Assembly: GCA_037157565.1 (NCBI GenBank)
Contig: JAZHRO010000036.1
Location: 132,502,001-132,566,000, forward strand
Source: Thalassia testudinum
Lineage: Eukaryota; Streptophyta; Magnoliopsida; Alismatales; Hydrocharitaceae
Direction of reading: 5' to 3'
Length of the DNA stretch: 64,000 nucleotides
Shown one piece after another: positions 22,260-33,189 of the stretch. Numbering within the stretch: position 1 is the stretch's first letter; every line of letters begins with the position of its first letter. Below the pieces are notes generated by a model. That model made no database searches and had not been told where the DNA came from. It saw nothing but the letters and a program-made list of their open reading frames with translations. The position numbers were made by a program, and so were the translations under genes.

Positions 22260-25099
22260 TGTTACGATCCAGTTCCTTGATCCCTATAGGACCCTAGACC
22301 GGCTCGCCTCGACTAATCCCAAAACCTAGTCGTCCAACGAGAAATAACCAAAAGTAGGAAAATAAACCACATTCACACATGCAATATAACTAAGCAGAAG
22401 GAAAGAATGAAGCAGTAAAGGAAAGTAAAACAACTGTCTCAAAATATAGTACATGCCACAACAACAACAACAAAAAACGGAAAGTAACGAGAATAGAAAT
22501 TTTAAAGCCCAATACTCACAACCACAACAGCAACAAAGGGTTGGAAAGAAAACTACTACGGCCAAGCTCGGCTAAGCCCAGCTCCCTCCGCAGCCGGAAA
22601 CTCAAGCTGCTCAACTCCTGATCCTGAACAAGGTTACAAAAAGATGTAGTCAGCGAACGCTGAGTAGTGTGGCGTTTACATTATTTTTGTGCAAGTAAAA
22701 ACAACAAGTAGGTTTTATTCCCATTTTTATTTATCTCATTTATGTATTTCTGGTTCATCTATTTCTCAAAGTATCTAAGTATTTCTTGATCTTGCATGTT
22801 CCTCGTAGGAATGATCTTGATTGCAATTTTTTCCGTGGAGTAGAAGGTACACGTGGTGCTCTCCTGGCCGGGAGAGTCCCTTGCGATAGTCCTACACTCA
22901 GTCAACCACCCCGAGGTCACTGTCAAGATGTAGCGATGACTGTGGCACGCGTGATAAGCGCACGAGTAGCTACCCCGCCCTGACACGCGGTTAGTCATTT
23001 CCGCTAGCGGATACGCCCAAAGTACAGCACGGAACAGTAGAGGGCCTTGCCCTCTCAGAACAGGGGTCTCGCTCCTCAGAACCAACAGGGGTCTTGCCCC
23101 TCCATAGTCCACGTACCCCTGTTCGACTACCCCAGTTTTCCTAGTGGGCTTAGCAAAGTCGGTGTAGGGTAGCTAGCTTAACCCCGGGCCCCATGGGGTG
23201 GCCAGCTCCCTCCCTACACTAATAGCTCACCTCGGTACCACGTATGCGAGGGCCAACAGGAGTCAGTGTAGAGTGTCTAATCCTACCCCGGGTCTCAACC
23301 CAAGAGGTGGCTGACTACCCCTCTACACTAAAAGGGACAGTTGCTCTCCTTGGTATCGTGTACACAAGGGTCAGCTCACTTCCCGTCTACATTCCAAATT
23401 CCTTTCATACATAGGAGTTCTACTCCTAATTCCCCGTAGGGTTCATGCTCATTATTCATCTCATTTATCCACATTTAGATCTCATGTTTCATAACTCGTT
23501 CCTCATCCATATACAGGCAGCTCGTGTTTTCACAATTTAATTCTCAATCATTTACATACAACTTGTGGTTCCACCGTTCACTTTCCCATTCACATACAGG
23601 CAACTCATATTCTAACATGCATCTCATAATTCATTCACATACAGGCAACTCATATTCTAACATGCATCTCATAATTCATTCACATACAGGCAACTCATAT
23701 TCTAACATGCATCTCATAATTACACTAATACCATTTGCTAGCAATTTATTTTAAACATGCATCAAGTAAACAGTACAGCTCAAAACAGGCTCATACATTT
23801 CTACCCTAAGGTTCATTCCACATCCTAGAGTTCGATCCAATTATTCCAAACAAGTACATTCTTATTTAAATATTAACAACTAAATTAAACCACTCTACCG
23901 GGTATCACAGGAGGAATGGGGGCCTATGCCGCAGATCTCGTCGTCTCCACGAACCCCGAACACACCACCGGTTGGTAACCTGTACCAGTGACTAATTTAC
24001 ATCAGAGAAGCTCAAAATAGTAGATACTCAACACGATCACATAGAGAAACTCGAGTGGAAAATAGTGGTACTTTGTTTGTGGAAATCTGATTCCGTTTGG
24101 GCCCTAAACGGCCCAAAAACGTAGTTATTGCCCAAAATAAGACATCTAGGACTAGTCCAAGACGGCTTAAAAGACGTAAGATCTCACCTTGCACTTCCTG
24201 CGACTGCTTCAGACATCCAGACTCCCTCTGCGACTGTCTGGGGGCAGCTCCAGACGTCTCACCCTCCTTCTAGTCGTCTGGAAGGGCCGTTGGACATCTG
24301 GCGATGCGGCCAGACGTCCAAAATCACCTTGAAGTGCGCACCCCGCTCCTTCCCGACGCTCTAAACCTGTGTGCAGAGCACAGACTCCATTTTTAGCCCA
24401 ACACCTCCTGTGCTACAATCTTCATGGCGGAAAGTAGCGCAAGAAGGTACGTACCTCGCGATATTATGCTTTCAGACGTCCCGCTTCAGCTCCGGACGTC
24501 CAGGTGCCTCGCCAGCCGTCTGGACAATACTCCATACGTCTGATACTGGAAACTTTCAGTATCGAAACTCTTCCATACAGCTTGCCTTGCTTGTGCGTCC
24601 GCCTGCAGCAGCAGCTCCAGCAGTTGCAAGAGCTTGAGAAGATCCCCACTGGGGTCCTCTCTCCCATGAACTCCTCCTCGAGCTCAACCGAGCACCCGTA
24701 GCCGTCGTCCTCCTCCCCCAATCTCACTCCCTCGCACTCTCTCGCTCTTGCTCTTCCCCATTTTCCCTCCCCAGCTCCTCTCCTTCCTCGCTGCAGCCGC
24801 AGTAAAGACAGGAGGCTAGAGGGCGTGGCCGTTGCAAGGAGAAAGTGGAGGTGGTGGTGGCTTGAGTGGTGGGTGGTGAGAAGAAGAGAAGGGGGGCTTT
24901 AAATAGGATGGGTTTAGGGTTTAAGGGGGTGAGGGTGTGAAGAGAGAGAAGCTTCTACGTGCCACCTGCGCACAGAGCGCAACGGGACATACGAAAATTC
25001 CCACTTTCAGACGTCCGGGCACATGTCCAGACATCTGGACAAACGTCTGACTGAAACTCCGGATGTCTTATCCGACTAAAAAGGCAACGGGTCATTTCA
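22260..25099 (-). repeat. LTR of the truncated Tekay relic
   Basis: Starts TGTTACGATCC and ends GGGTCATTTCA, then the same 'ataacaaact..aaaggaagttt' block found beside the intact element's LTR at 35864. Minus-strand TATA-like TATTTAAAG lies at about 24897-24906. Phased GACGTC-type motifs start near 24231, 24251, 24271, 24291 and 24311. It differs strongly in sequence from the LTR at 33190, so it is an old or separate subfamily. Confidence 0.85.
23587..23721. repeat. 45-bp tandem repeat, three copies
   Basis: The unit beginning CATTCACATACAGGCAACTC is repeated three times without visible change, inside the LTR. A 76-codon ORF here owes its repeats to it and is not a gene. The equivalent zone in other Tekay LTRs also carries local repeats. 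Confidence 0.95.
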
Positions 25100-28000
25100 T
25101 CATAACAAACTTAAAGGAAGTTTCGTCTACAAAACTTGAGCTAGCTAGGGTGAGGAAAAGGAACATAAACCGCATAACAAATTTAAAGAGGACCAAAGTA
25201 GGTCCGAAAAGATGTACCCTAAAAAAGATCTGGATACCGCTCTCGCATCGCCACCTCAGGCTCCCAGGTCACCTCCTCATACAGCTGGCTTCTCCATAAA
25301 ACCTTCACCAGTGGTACCTACTTCCGTCTCAGACTCCGGACGACTCTATCTAGTATTTGAACTAGCCTCTCGAGATAGGTCAAGTCATGCCCCATTTCGA
25401 TGCACTCGTGGCTCAGAACGTGACTGGGATCGACGACGTACTTCCTGAGGTTGGACATGTGGAACACATCGTGCACTGCAGAAAGCTGAGGAGAAAAGGC
25501 AAGCTAGTAAGCAACGAGTCATACCTGCTCCAAAACCTCAAAGGGCCCCACAAACCTCGACGCAAGCTTCCCCTTCACCCCAAAACGCTGCAAGCCCTTC
25601 ATGGGCAAAACACGGAGAAAGACGTGATCCCTAACCTTAAACGGCACCTCTCTGCGCTTCTGGTCAGCGTAGCTCTTCTGCCTGCTCTTGACAGTGCGAA
25701 GTCATCTGTGGATCTGCTCTATCACCTTCTGGCTCTGCTGGATCAGCCTGGGACCAACCTCCCACTTGGTCCCCACCTTGACCCAACTCAAGGGTGCAGT
25801 ACACCTTCGTCCGTACAGAGCCTCGTAAGGTGCCATGCCGATGCTCGAGTAGTAACTGTTATTGTATGCAAACTCTGCCAAGGGTAAATGCTCCTCTCAG
25901 GAGACTCTCCAATCTAGCACACAGGTGCGCAAAAGGTCCTCAAGTGTCTGTATGGTGCTCTCTGACTGTCCGTCCATCTGGGGGTGGTAGACGGTACTGA
26001 ACCTCAAATGTGTCCCCAAAGCCTGCCGAAACTCAGCCTAGAACTAGGAAGTAAAATGAGTATCCCTGTCGGATACGATCTCACGTGGAACTCTGTGCAA
26101 GCGCACCACATCTCTGATGTATCTCTCTGCAACTATGCTGGTCCAAAGGTGACTCGGATCGACAGGAAACGCGCTGTCTTCGTCAACCTGTCTACTATCA
26201 CCCAGACTGCATCGTGTCCCCGCTGGGTAATTGGTAGACCCACCACCAAGTCCATGGTGATGCTCTCCCACTTCCACTCTGGCACAGGAAGTGGCTGCAA
26301 TGACCCTACAGGCCTCTGGTGCTCAGCCTTCACCTGTTGGCATACTAAACACTGCTGAACAAACTCACCTACATCCCGCTTCATCCCTCTCCACTAGAAG
26401 TCGCGTCGCAAATCATGGTACATCTTTGTGTTCCTGGGATGTATGTGAACTTGGACCCGTGCGCCTCCATCAGAAGCTCTCTCAACAACTCCTCGTCCCT
26501 AGGAATGCACAAACGTCCCCTCATACGCAAGATCTCATCTGAGAAGGAAAAGTCTCCTGGGTCCCCTGTCTCGCAGCGTCTATAAGTACGAATTGGCCAT
26601 CTGCCCTGCGATAATGCGGTCAATCAGCTCTAGTCGTGACTACCGCGTCACTATCACTGCCCCACAGTACCCCATGACTCCCAGGGTTTCCAACTACCCA
26701 ACTCCACCATAAGTATCCAACTCTGTGCCTGTAAGCTAGACAAGTGGGCGGATGCCTTTTGGCTCAAGGCGTCGGCCACCACATTGGCCTTCCCTGGGTG
26801 GTAGGAGATGCTATAGTCGTAGTCCTTCAGGAGCTCTAATCAACGTCTCTGTCTCATGTTAAGCTCCTTCTAGTCAAACAAGTACCTGAGGCTCTTATGA
26901 TCTATGAAGATCTCGAAAGTCTCACCGTAAAGGTAGTGCCTCCATGTCTTCAGCACGAAGACAACTGCTGCTAGCTCTAAGTCATGGGTGGGGTAGCTAT
27001 GCTCATGGGGCTTCAGTTGCCGAAAAGGGTAAGTGACAACGTGACCCCGCTGCATGAGCACACCCCTTAACCCCTGCAATGAAGCGTCGATGTAAACCAC
27101 GAAACCGCCACTGCTGTCTGGGATGGTAAGTATAGGAGCTGAAGTCAATCTCTCCTTCAACTCCTGAAAACACGTCTCACACTCATCTGTCCATGCAAAG
27201 GGCATGTCCTTCCAGGTCAGCTGGGTCATAGGACGTGCGATCTGAGAGAATCCTCTGATAAACCGCCGGTAGTAACCTGCCAATTCAAAAAAGCTGCATA
27301 TCTCTGTCACTATGCGTGGCCTCTCCCACCTGAGTATAGCCTCTACCTTGGCTGGATCCACAACCAATCCATCTCTTGAAATCACGTGGCCTAAGAAAGT
27401 CACCTGTTTCAACCAAAACTCGCACTTGCTATACTTGGCATACAGCCTGCGTCGCCTCAAGGTATCTAGGATCATGTGTAAATGTTGTCCATGCTGCACC
27501 TGATACCGCAAGTAAACGAGTACGTCGTCGATGAACACCACCACAAACTGGTCTAAGTACGACCTGAAAACATGGTTCATCAAATCCATAAAGGCAGCGG
27601 GGGAATTGGTCAGCCCAAATGGCATGATCAAGAACTTGTAGTGCCCGTACAGGGTATGGAAAGCTATCTTGGAGACGTCGGTCTCCCTAATCCTCAACTG
27701 GTGGTAACTTGACCTTAGATCTATCTTGGAGAACACTGTGGCATCTCGTAACTGGTCGAAGAGGTCGTCAATCCTTGGCAGTGAATACATGTTCTTGACA
27801 GTGACCCTATTCAACTGTCGATAGTCGACACAAAGTCGCAGAGTACCATCCTTCTTCTTCACAAACAGCACAGGGGCTCCCCACGAGGATGCACTGGGCT
27901 TCATAAAGCCCTTCTCCAACAGGTCCTATAGCTGTGACTTGAGCTCTCGTAGCTCAAGCGGTGCCATCCGGTATGGTGCAGTAGAAATGGGGCTAGTCTC

Positions 28001-28187
28001 CGATACCAGTGAGATCTCAAACTTGATCTCACGCTCAGGCGGTAGTCCTGGCAGCTTCTCTGGGAAAACGTCGGGGTACTCGCAGACCACCAGGATACTC
28101 TGAAAGTCAGCCACGAGGCTAAGCTCTACCACTACACGGGCCAAGAAGCCCTCACACCCCTGGCTCAAAAGCCTTGCTGCCCGAAGT
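25100..28187 (-). pseudogene. broken Tekay pol (RT, RNase H, integrase, chromodomain end)
   Basis: Minus-strand pieces follow the pol order. The pre-RT region is at 27926-28168. RT and RNase H are at 26870-27919, with [20 protein letters not shown], the catalytic FIDD and the RNase H YIDASLQG and DHKSLRYLF motifs. Integrase zinc finger and core lie at about 26040-26620. C-terminal parts reach 25200 in shifted frames. Stops include TAG at 27926-27928 and 26870-26872; both are CAG (Gln) in the intact copy. Not functional. Confidence 0.9.
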
Positions 28188-28276
28188 AGGGTCTAGGTCA
28201 TCTCAGCTCCCATTGGTTCACAGGGAGCTCTAGCTAGCTTAGCTGAGTTGACTAGAGTTCACCTCAGCTCAGGACC
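28188..28276. other. AGCT-rich host sequence, segment 1
   Basis: Low-complexity DNA rich in AGCTC, CTAGCT and TTAGCT, unlike the elements on either side. The same style resumes at 31112, 32879 and 43567. These segments are pieces of one host sequence split by three insertions, each proved by its target duplication. Confidence 0.65.
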
Positions 28277-28620
28277 TATTATGACCCGATCCCAGATCCG
28301 TACAGAACTGAGACCAGACCACCTCGACTAATCCCAAGACCTAGTGTCCAACGAGAAATAACCAAAAATAGGAAATAATTCACATCCACTCATGCAATGT
28401 AACTAGGCAGAAAGAAACAAGGAATAGCAAAAGAAACAGAGCGAAAAGGTCTATCAAAGTTATAGGCCATCACAACTACGACAGAGAAAAGTACAGATGA
28501 AAAATAACTAAAACAGTATTACATAGAACAAAAATACACACTACTACAACAGAAGCTAAGGAAAATAGTAAGAATGCATCTAAGGCTGGGCTCGACTGGG
28601 CCCAGCTCCCTCTGCAATCG
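28277..28620 (-). repeat. inverted U5-end fragment of a Tekay LTR
   Basis: Corresponds to the first about 344 bases, in plus view, of the minus-strand LTRs at 22260 and 53167, and to the reverse complement of 30770-31111. It ends at CCCTCTGCAATCGGTGG, where the LTR word GCAGCCGGTGG and the pol word GCAGCCAGTGG overlap. The switch to pol therefore occurred in an 11-base near-identical stretch. Confidence 0.85.
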
Positions 28621-29284
28621 GTGGACGGAGGCTTTAGGTGCATCTCCGCACTTCGGGCAGCAAAGCTTTTGGGCCAGGGGTGTGAGGGATTCTTGGCTTG
28701 TGTCGTAGCAGAGCCTAGCCCCGTGACTGACTTTCAGAGTATTTCGGTTGTCTATGAGTACCCTAACATTTTCCCAGATGAGTTGCCAGGACCACCGCCT
28801 AAGCGTGAGATCGAGTTTGAGATCTCACTAGTATTGGGGACTAGCCCCATTTCTACTGCACCGTACAGGATGCCGCCGCTTGAGGTGTGAGAGCTCAAGT
28901 CACAGTTACAGGACCTACTGGAGAAGGGCTTTGTGAGGCCCAATGCATCCCCTTGGGGAGCCCCGTGTTGTTTGTGAAGAAGAAGGACGGTACCCTGCGA
29001 CTTTGTGTCGACTACCGACAGCTGAATCGGGTCACCGTCAAGAACAAGTACCCACTGCTTCATATCAATGATCTCTTTGACCAGTTGAGGGACGCCACAG
29101 TGATCTCTAAGATAGATCTACGGTCAGGTTACCACCCGTTGAGGATCAAGGAGATCGACATATCTAAGATAGCTTTCCATACACGGTACGAGCAATACGA
29201 GTTCTTGGTCATGCTGTTTGTGCTGACCAGAACTTCGCTGCTTTCATGGACATGATGAACTGTGTTTTCAGACCATACTTAGAC
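28616..29284 (+). pseudogene. Tekay pol fragment (pre-RT and N-terminal RT)
   Basis: Plus-strand translation matches intact pol from about residue 151 ([14 protein letters not shown]) to about residue 372 (VFRPYLD). This includes [20 protein letters not shown] and KIDLRSGYH but stops before the catalytic FIDD. Breaks: TGA at 28888-28890 (CGA, Arg, in the intact copy) and a one-base deletion near 28968. It cannot make active enzyme. Confidence 0.9.
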
Positions 29285-31111
29285 CCAGACGTCTAATTTT
29301 GGACAGTGTGACTATTTTTGGCCCGTTTAGGGCCCAAACGGAATCAGTTTTCTGCAAACAAAGTACCATTGCTTTTCGCTTCAGTTTCTCTACGAGTTAG
29401 TGTCACTTGTATACGATTTTGGACTCATTTGATGTGGTTGGTCAATTGTATAAGTGTCCAGCTAGTCGAGTACGCAGGAGTAGCAGAGGCGACGGGATCT
29501 GCGATCCGAGCTCCCATTCCTCCTGTATTTGCCGGTAGAGTGGTTTACATTAATATTATGATTTAAATAAATGAATTGCATGTTTAGAACAACTTGAATG
29601 AACCCTAGGGCAGGAACAGATGAGTATGGTTTGAGCTATACTATATACTTAAGATACATGTAGAACCCTAGGATGAGAATAAACCCTAGGGCAGGAACAG
29701 ATGAGTATGGTTTGAGCTATACTATATACTTGAGATACATGTAGAACCCTAGGATGAGAATGAACCCTAGCGCAGGAACAAATGAGTATGGTTGAGCTAC
29801 ATTATTTACTTGAGATGCCTGTAAAACTTTAAATGCTAGCGAATGTATTGGTTATTTTAATATGATACCTTGTCAGTTAGAAAATCACGAGCAGCCTATT
29901 TTAGGAATGGAACCGGTAATGTAAATAGAGAAATTTGAAAGTTTGGAAAATGAAACGAAAGAGATACCAACATCAACCCTACAGGGAATTAGGAGGAGAA
30001 TTCCTGCAGATGGGAAGTGAGCTGGTCCTTGTGTACGTAGTACCAATGAGAGCTACTGTCTTTTAGTGTAGAAAGGAGCTAGCCACCCCTTGGGTTGAGA
30101 CCCGGGGTTAAGACTAGTCATTCTACACCGACTCATGTTTAGCCCTCGCGTACGTGGTACCGGGGTGTGCTACTTAGTGTAGGGAGAGAGCTAGCCGCCC
30201 CACGGGGCCCAGGGTTAGGAGTAGCCACCCTACATCGACTCTGTTAGGCCCACTAGGCAAACCGGGATAGTTGGACGAGGGTACACGGACTGTGGAGGGA
30301 TGAGACCCCAATTCTGTTCTGAGGGGTAAGACCCCTGTTCTGAGAGGGCAAGACCCTATACTATTCCGTGCTGTACCTTTAGGCGTACCCGTTAGTGGAA
30401 ATGACTGACTGCGTGCCAGTGCGGGATAACTAACCGCACGTTTGTCACGCGTGCCGTAGTCACCACTACGTCGCGACCGTGACCTTGGGGTGGTTGACTG
30501 GGTGTAGGACTACCACGGGGGACTCTCCTAGCAAGGAGAGCACCACGTGTACCTCCTACATCTTGGAAAAGACTTAAGTGAATAAAGGAACAACAAATTA
30601 GAAGTAGTTGGTTGAACTAAATGAAAATGGATAGTTCCTTAATTGCATAAATTAACTGCTTGTCTTAATTACATGTAAATGGCTAAATTACCACTCTACT
30701 TAGCGTTCGCTGACTTCGAAAATTTTATAACCTTGTTTAGGTCAGGGAGTTGAGCAGCCAGCACCACCGGCTGCAGAGGGAGCTGGGCCCATCGAGCCCA
30801 GCCTTAGCTGCGTTTCTAACTGCTTTCCTTAGCTCCTATTGTAGTAGTGAGTATTTTATTCTACATAATACTATTTCAAATACTCTTTCGCTATACTTTC
30901 TCTATTGTAGTTGTGATGGCCTGTAACTTTGATAGACTATTCGCTCTATTTATTTTACTATCTATTGTTTTCTTTCTGCTTAGTTACATTGCATGTGTGG
31001 ATGTGAATTACTTCCTGCTTTTGGTTTTTTCTTGTTGGACAACTAGGTCTTGGGATTAGTCGAGGTGGGTCGGTCTCGAGTTTTGTAGGGATCTGGGATC
31101 GGGTCGTAACA
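29285..31111 (+). repeat. partial Tekay LTR in plus orientation
   Basis: Reverse complement of about 22260-24148 in the relic LTR, including the GGGCCCAAACGG word (29330), the 'gcgtgccagtgcgggata' zone (30412) and the terminal GGGTCGTAACA (31101-31111). The U3 start and TATA region are absent. It joins pol at a short shared GACC/CCAG stretch. Confidence 0.85.
29601..29830. repeat. 81-bp tandem repeat, about 2.8 copies
   Basis: Units begin AACCCTAGGGCAGGAACAGA at 29601 and 29682, and with one change at 29763. This is the same part of the LTR that carries the 45-bp repeat at 23587 and the CCTAGGATTCATGC repeats at 34541. Confidence 0.9.
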
Positions 31112-31156
31112 GGACCAGCTTGATCTAGCTCCACTCAACTCCAACCAGCTGAAGAT
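31112..31156. other. AGCT-rich host sequence, segment 2
   Basis: Forty-five bases of the AGCT-rich host between two insertions. They include the right GGACC duplication of the Tekay derivative and the left AAGAT duplication of the copia solo LTR. Confidence 0.65.
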
Positions 31157-32878
31157 TGAAGGTTCCCTTCTAGGAGGGGTGACGTAAAAATATGCGGAAA
31201 TAAAAATATAAAGCAATCTCACAAAAATCAATCGCACAATGTACACTGGTATTTTTAGGTGGAAACCCAAACCGGGTGAAAACCACCACCTAACCCTCTC
31301 GAGTTAGGATTTTCCGATCAACCAAGTTGATCAAAATCCACTAAACGAATCACTTTGAACGAGGGTGATTCAACCTCAGTACAACCACGCTACAAGTACG
31401 AGGGTAGCGTTCCTCAACCCCTTCTCTCCACGAGAAGGATTTTGTCCCACGAAGGAGACGGGAATTCGCAAAGCGAATACCCAACCAAAATACAAAGATA
31501 AAATAAAACAACAGTCCTATAGAGCCAACAAAATTAAACCTAGCTTCTATAGGAAATAGGAAACTCCCCTTTGCAAGGAGTGCGTTGACGATGACGCGGT
31601 GCGTGTGCCACGCGATGGCGCTACGTCGCTCTCGTTATCAACGCCGGGAGAGCGGGTGTGCAACGGGAATGATGCTCTCAAGATGATGGAGCTTGAGCTT
31701 AGAGAGCAAGTGCTTCTTGGACACAAGAGAGTGGAAATACTTGATCTTAGTGTATCTTGGTCTCTCTAGGTGTATATCTTGTGTGTTTGTGTTACAAAGG
31801 TTCCCCTCTATTTATAGAGGCCTTAGGAAGGCTTTGGAAGGCTTGGAAAAGCTTCCATAGCCGTTGGGTGCAAAGCCCAAGAGAATCAGGCCGAAATCAG
31901 GACAATGATTACATTTGACAGGGTTATCAGACGTCTAACTCTGGCATCAGACGTCTGGAAGGCCACTTTAAGACGTCTGATTTAAAGGTCAGACGTCTGA
32001 TTCTATGCGAGTTTCTCCCTGACTTGAATCAGATCTAAACAGGATTTTTGCGCAAGTCCATCAGACGACATATAGGACGTCTGGTACTATGTCTGGACGT
32101 CTGGAAACCTACTTTTACTGTGGGAATTGATTTCCAAACGTTGCAACGGCTAGAAAATCTCTGAGAAGAGATTTTGGGTCAGCCGAGGCAAAACGGTCAT
32201 TTATCAGACGTCTGGTAAGTCCTATGGACGTCTGATAAGGCTCTAATGGTCATAATCTTGAGTGTTTTCTAAGCCAGCCAACGGTCCACTAATTGGACGT
32301 CTGGCAAAGTCATCAGACGTCTCCTAAGACGTCTGGTCTAAGGTCTGGACGTCTGATTTCATCAGACAGAACTAACTATGTCCAGCCTAACAATTATCAG
32401 ACGTCTGAAACAACAGTCAGACGTCTTAAAATACTTTATCAGACGTCTGATTTTTGGATTAGACGTCTGGAAATGCTGTTTGAGCCCTATATTGGTTTTC
32501 TAAGTATTCTACAGAAAACCTAAGTATCCTAGGGTTGTGCAGGTGTTCCTAGGACTACTTTTAGGGTACTTTGAGGCTCTTTAACATAATGTTCTAAGGA
32601 ATCAAAAAGAGCAAGAAAATAAATACAAGAGATACATGAAAGGATAAAAAAGAATCTATCCTATTCTTCTTGTCTTCCATCTCCAATCTTTCGCTCCACG
32701 CGAACCTCCTCTGTTTTCCGTCAAGCTCCTCCAATCCGTCCTGGATGCGAGCTCGAACTCCGTCTAAACACGTCCACATTTGCAATTGACCTGAAATCTA
32801 GGACTCAAATTGCAAATGTTAAATAACACGTGTTTTGTTATCATCAAAACAAATGATCGTGGTGCTCTAGCACCAACA
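31157..32878 (-). repeat. solo LTR of copia family 1
   Basis: Begins TGAAGGTTCCC and ends CACCAACA, with the perfect duplication AAGAT at 31152-31156 and 32879-32883. It is colinear with the LTR at 14839 over its whole length, with small indels and many substitutions, so it is older. It carries the hairpin run, the TATA box (31809-31816) and the palindrome array (31928, 31948, 31970, 31990: steps 20-22-20). It arose by recombination between the two LTRs of an earlier element. Confidence 0.95.
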
Positions 32879-33189
32879 AAGATGACCTCATTTCAGCTCA
32901 GGAAACTCAAGTCCAGCTCCCGGGGACTCAGCTTAGCTCAACTTAGTTGAGTTAAGCTACCTTAGCTACCTCAACCAGCTCAATCCCCCCCGGGAGCACC
33001 AGACCCAGCTCACCTCAGCTCCTTTTGGTAGAAGCTAGTCTACTTTAGCTTGGCTTAGCAACTAGCAAAGAACTAACAAGCTAAGCCAGCTAGAGTAGCT
33101 CCATGCCAACCTCTTCAACAGCTACCAACTCCAGTTCAGCTCCAGACTTTTTCTATCCAGCTCCTCTCCTCAAACCCTAGCTCCCATTG
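32879..33189. other. AGCT-rich host sequence, segment 3
   Basis: Rich in AGCTCA and TTAGCT, with no coding content. Ends with CATTG (33185-33189), the left target duplication of the full Tekay element. Confidence 0.65.

Larger units (their letters stand above)
22260..28187 (-). mobile_element. truncated Tekay-type Ty3/gypsy relic
   Basis: One LTR (22260-25099) is followed by degraded minus-strand pol (25100-28187) homologous to the full element at 33190-43566. Similarity ends abruptly at 28187 inside the region between protease and RT, so protease, gag and the second LTR are gone. The DNA after it is AGCT-rich host sequence, which marks a deletion junction. No target duplication can be tested. 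Confidence 0.85.
28277..31111. mobile_element. rearranged Tekay derivative with U5 ends at both termini
   Basis: Both termini are the U5 end of a Tekay LTR, in inverted orientation. 28277-28620 and the reverse complement of about 30770-31111 are the same sequence, each running inward from the terminus (TATTATGACCCG and TGTTACGACCCG). Between them are a plus-strand pol piece (about 28616-29284) and the rest of a plus-oriented LTR lacking its first about 950 bases. The whole block is flanked by the perfect duplication GGACC (28272-28276 and 31112-31116). This indicates integration as a unit or a rearrangement that kept the ends. Confidence 0.85.

Noticed and set aside
23587..23721. CRISPR-like array (regular repeats)
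   Set aside because: Units are contiguous, without spacers, inside a plant LTR.
23524..23754. 76-codon frame with repeated peptide (SHTGNSYSNMHLI)
   Set aside because: The repeats come from the 45-bp tandem DNA repeat in an LTR.
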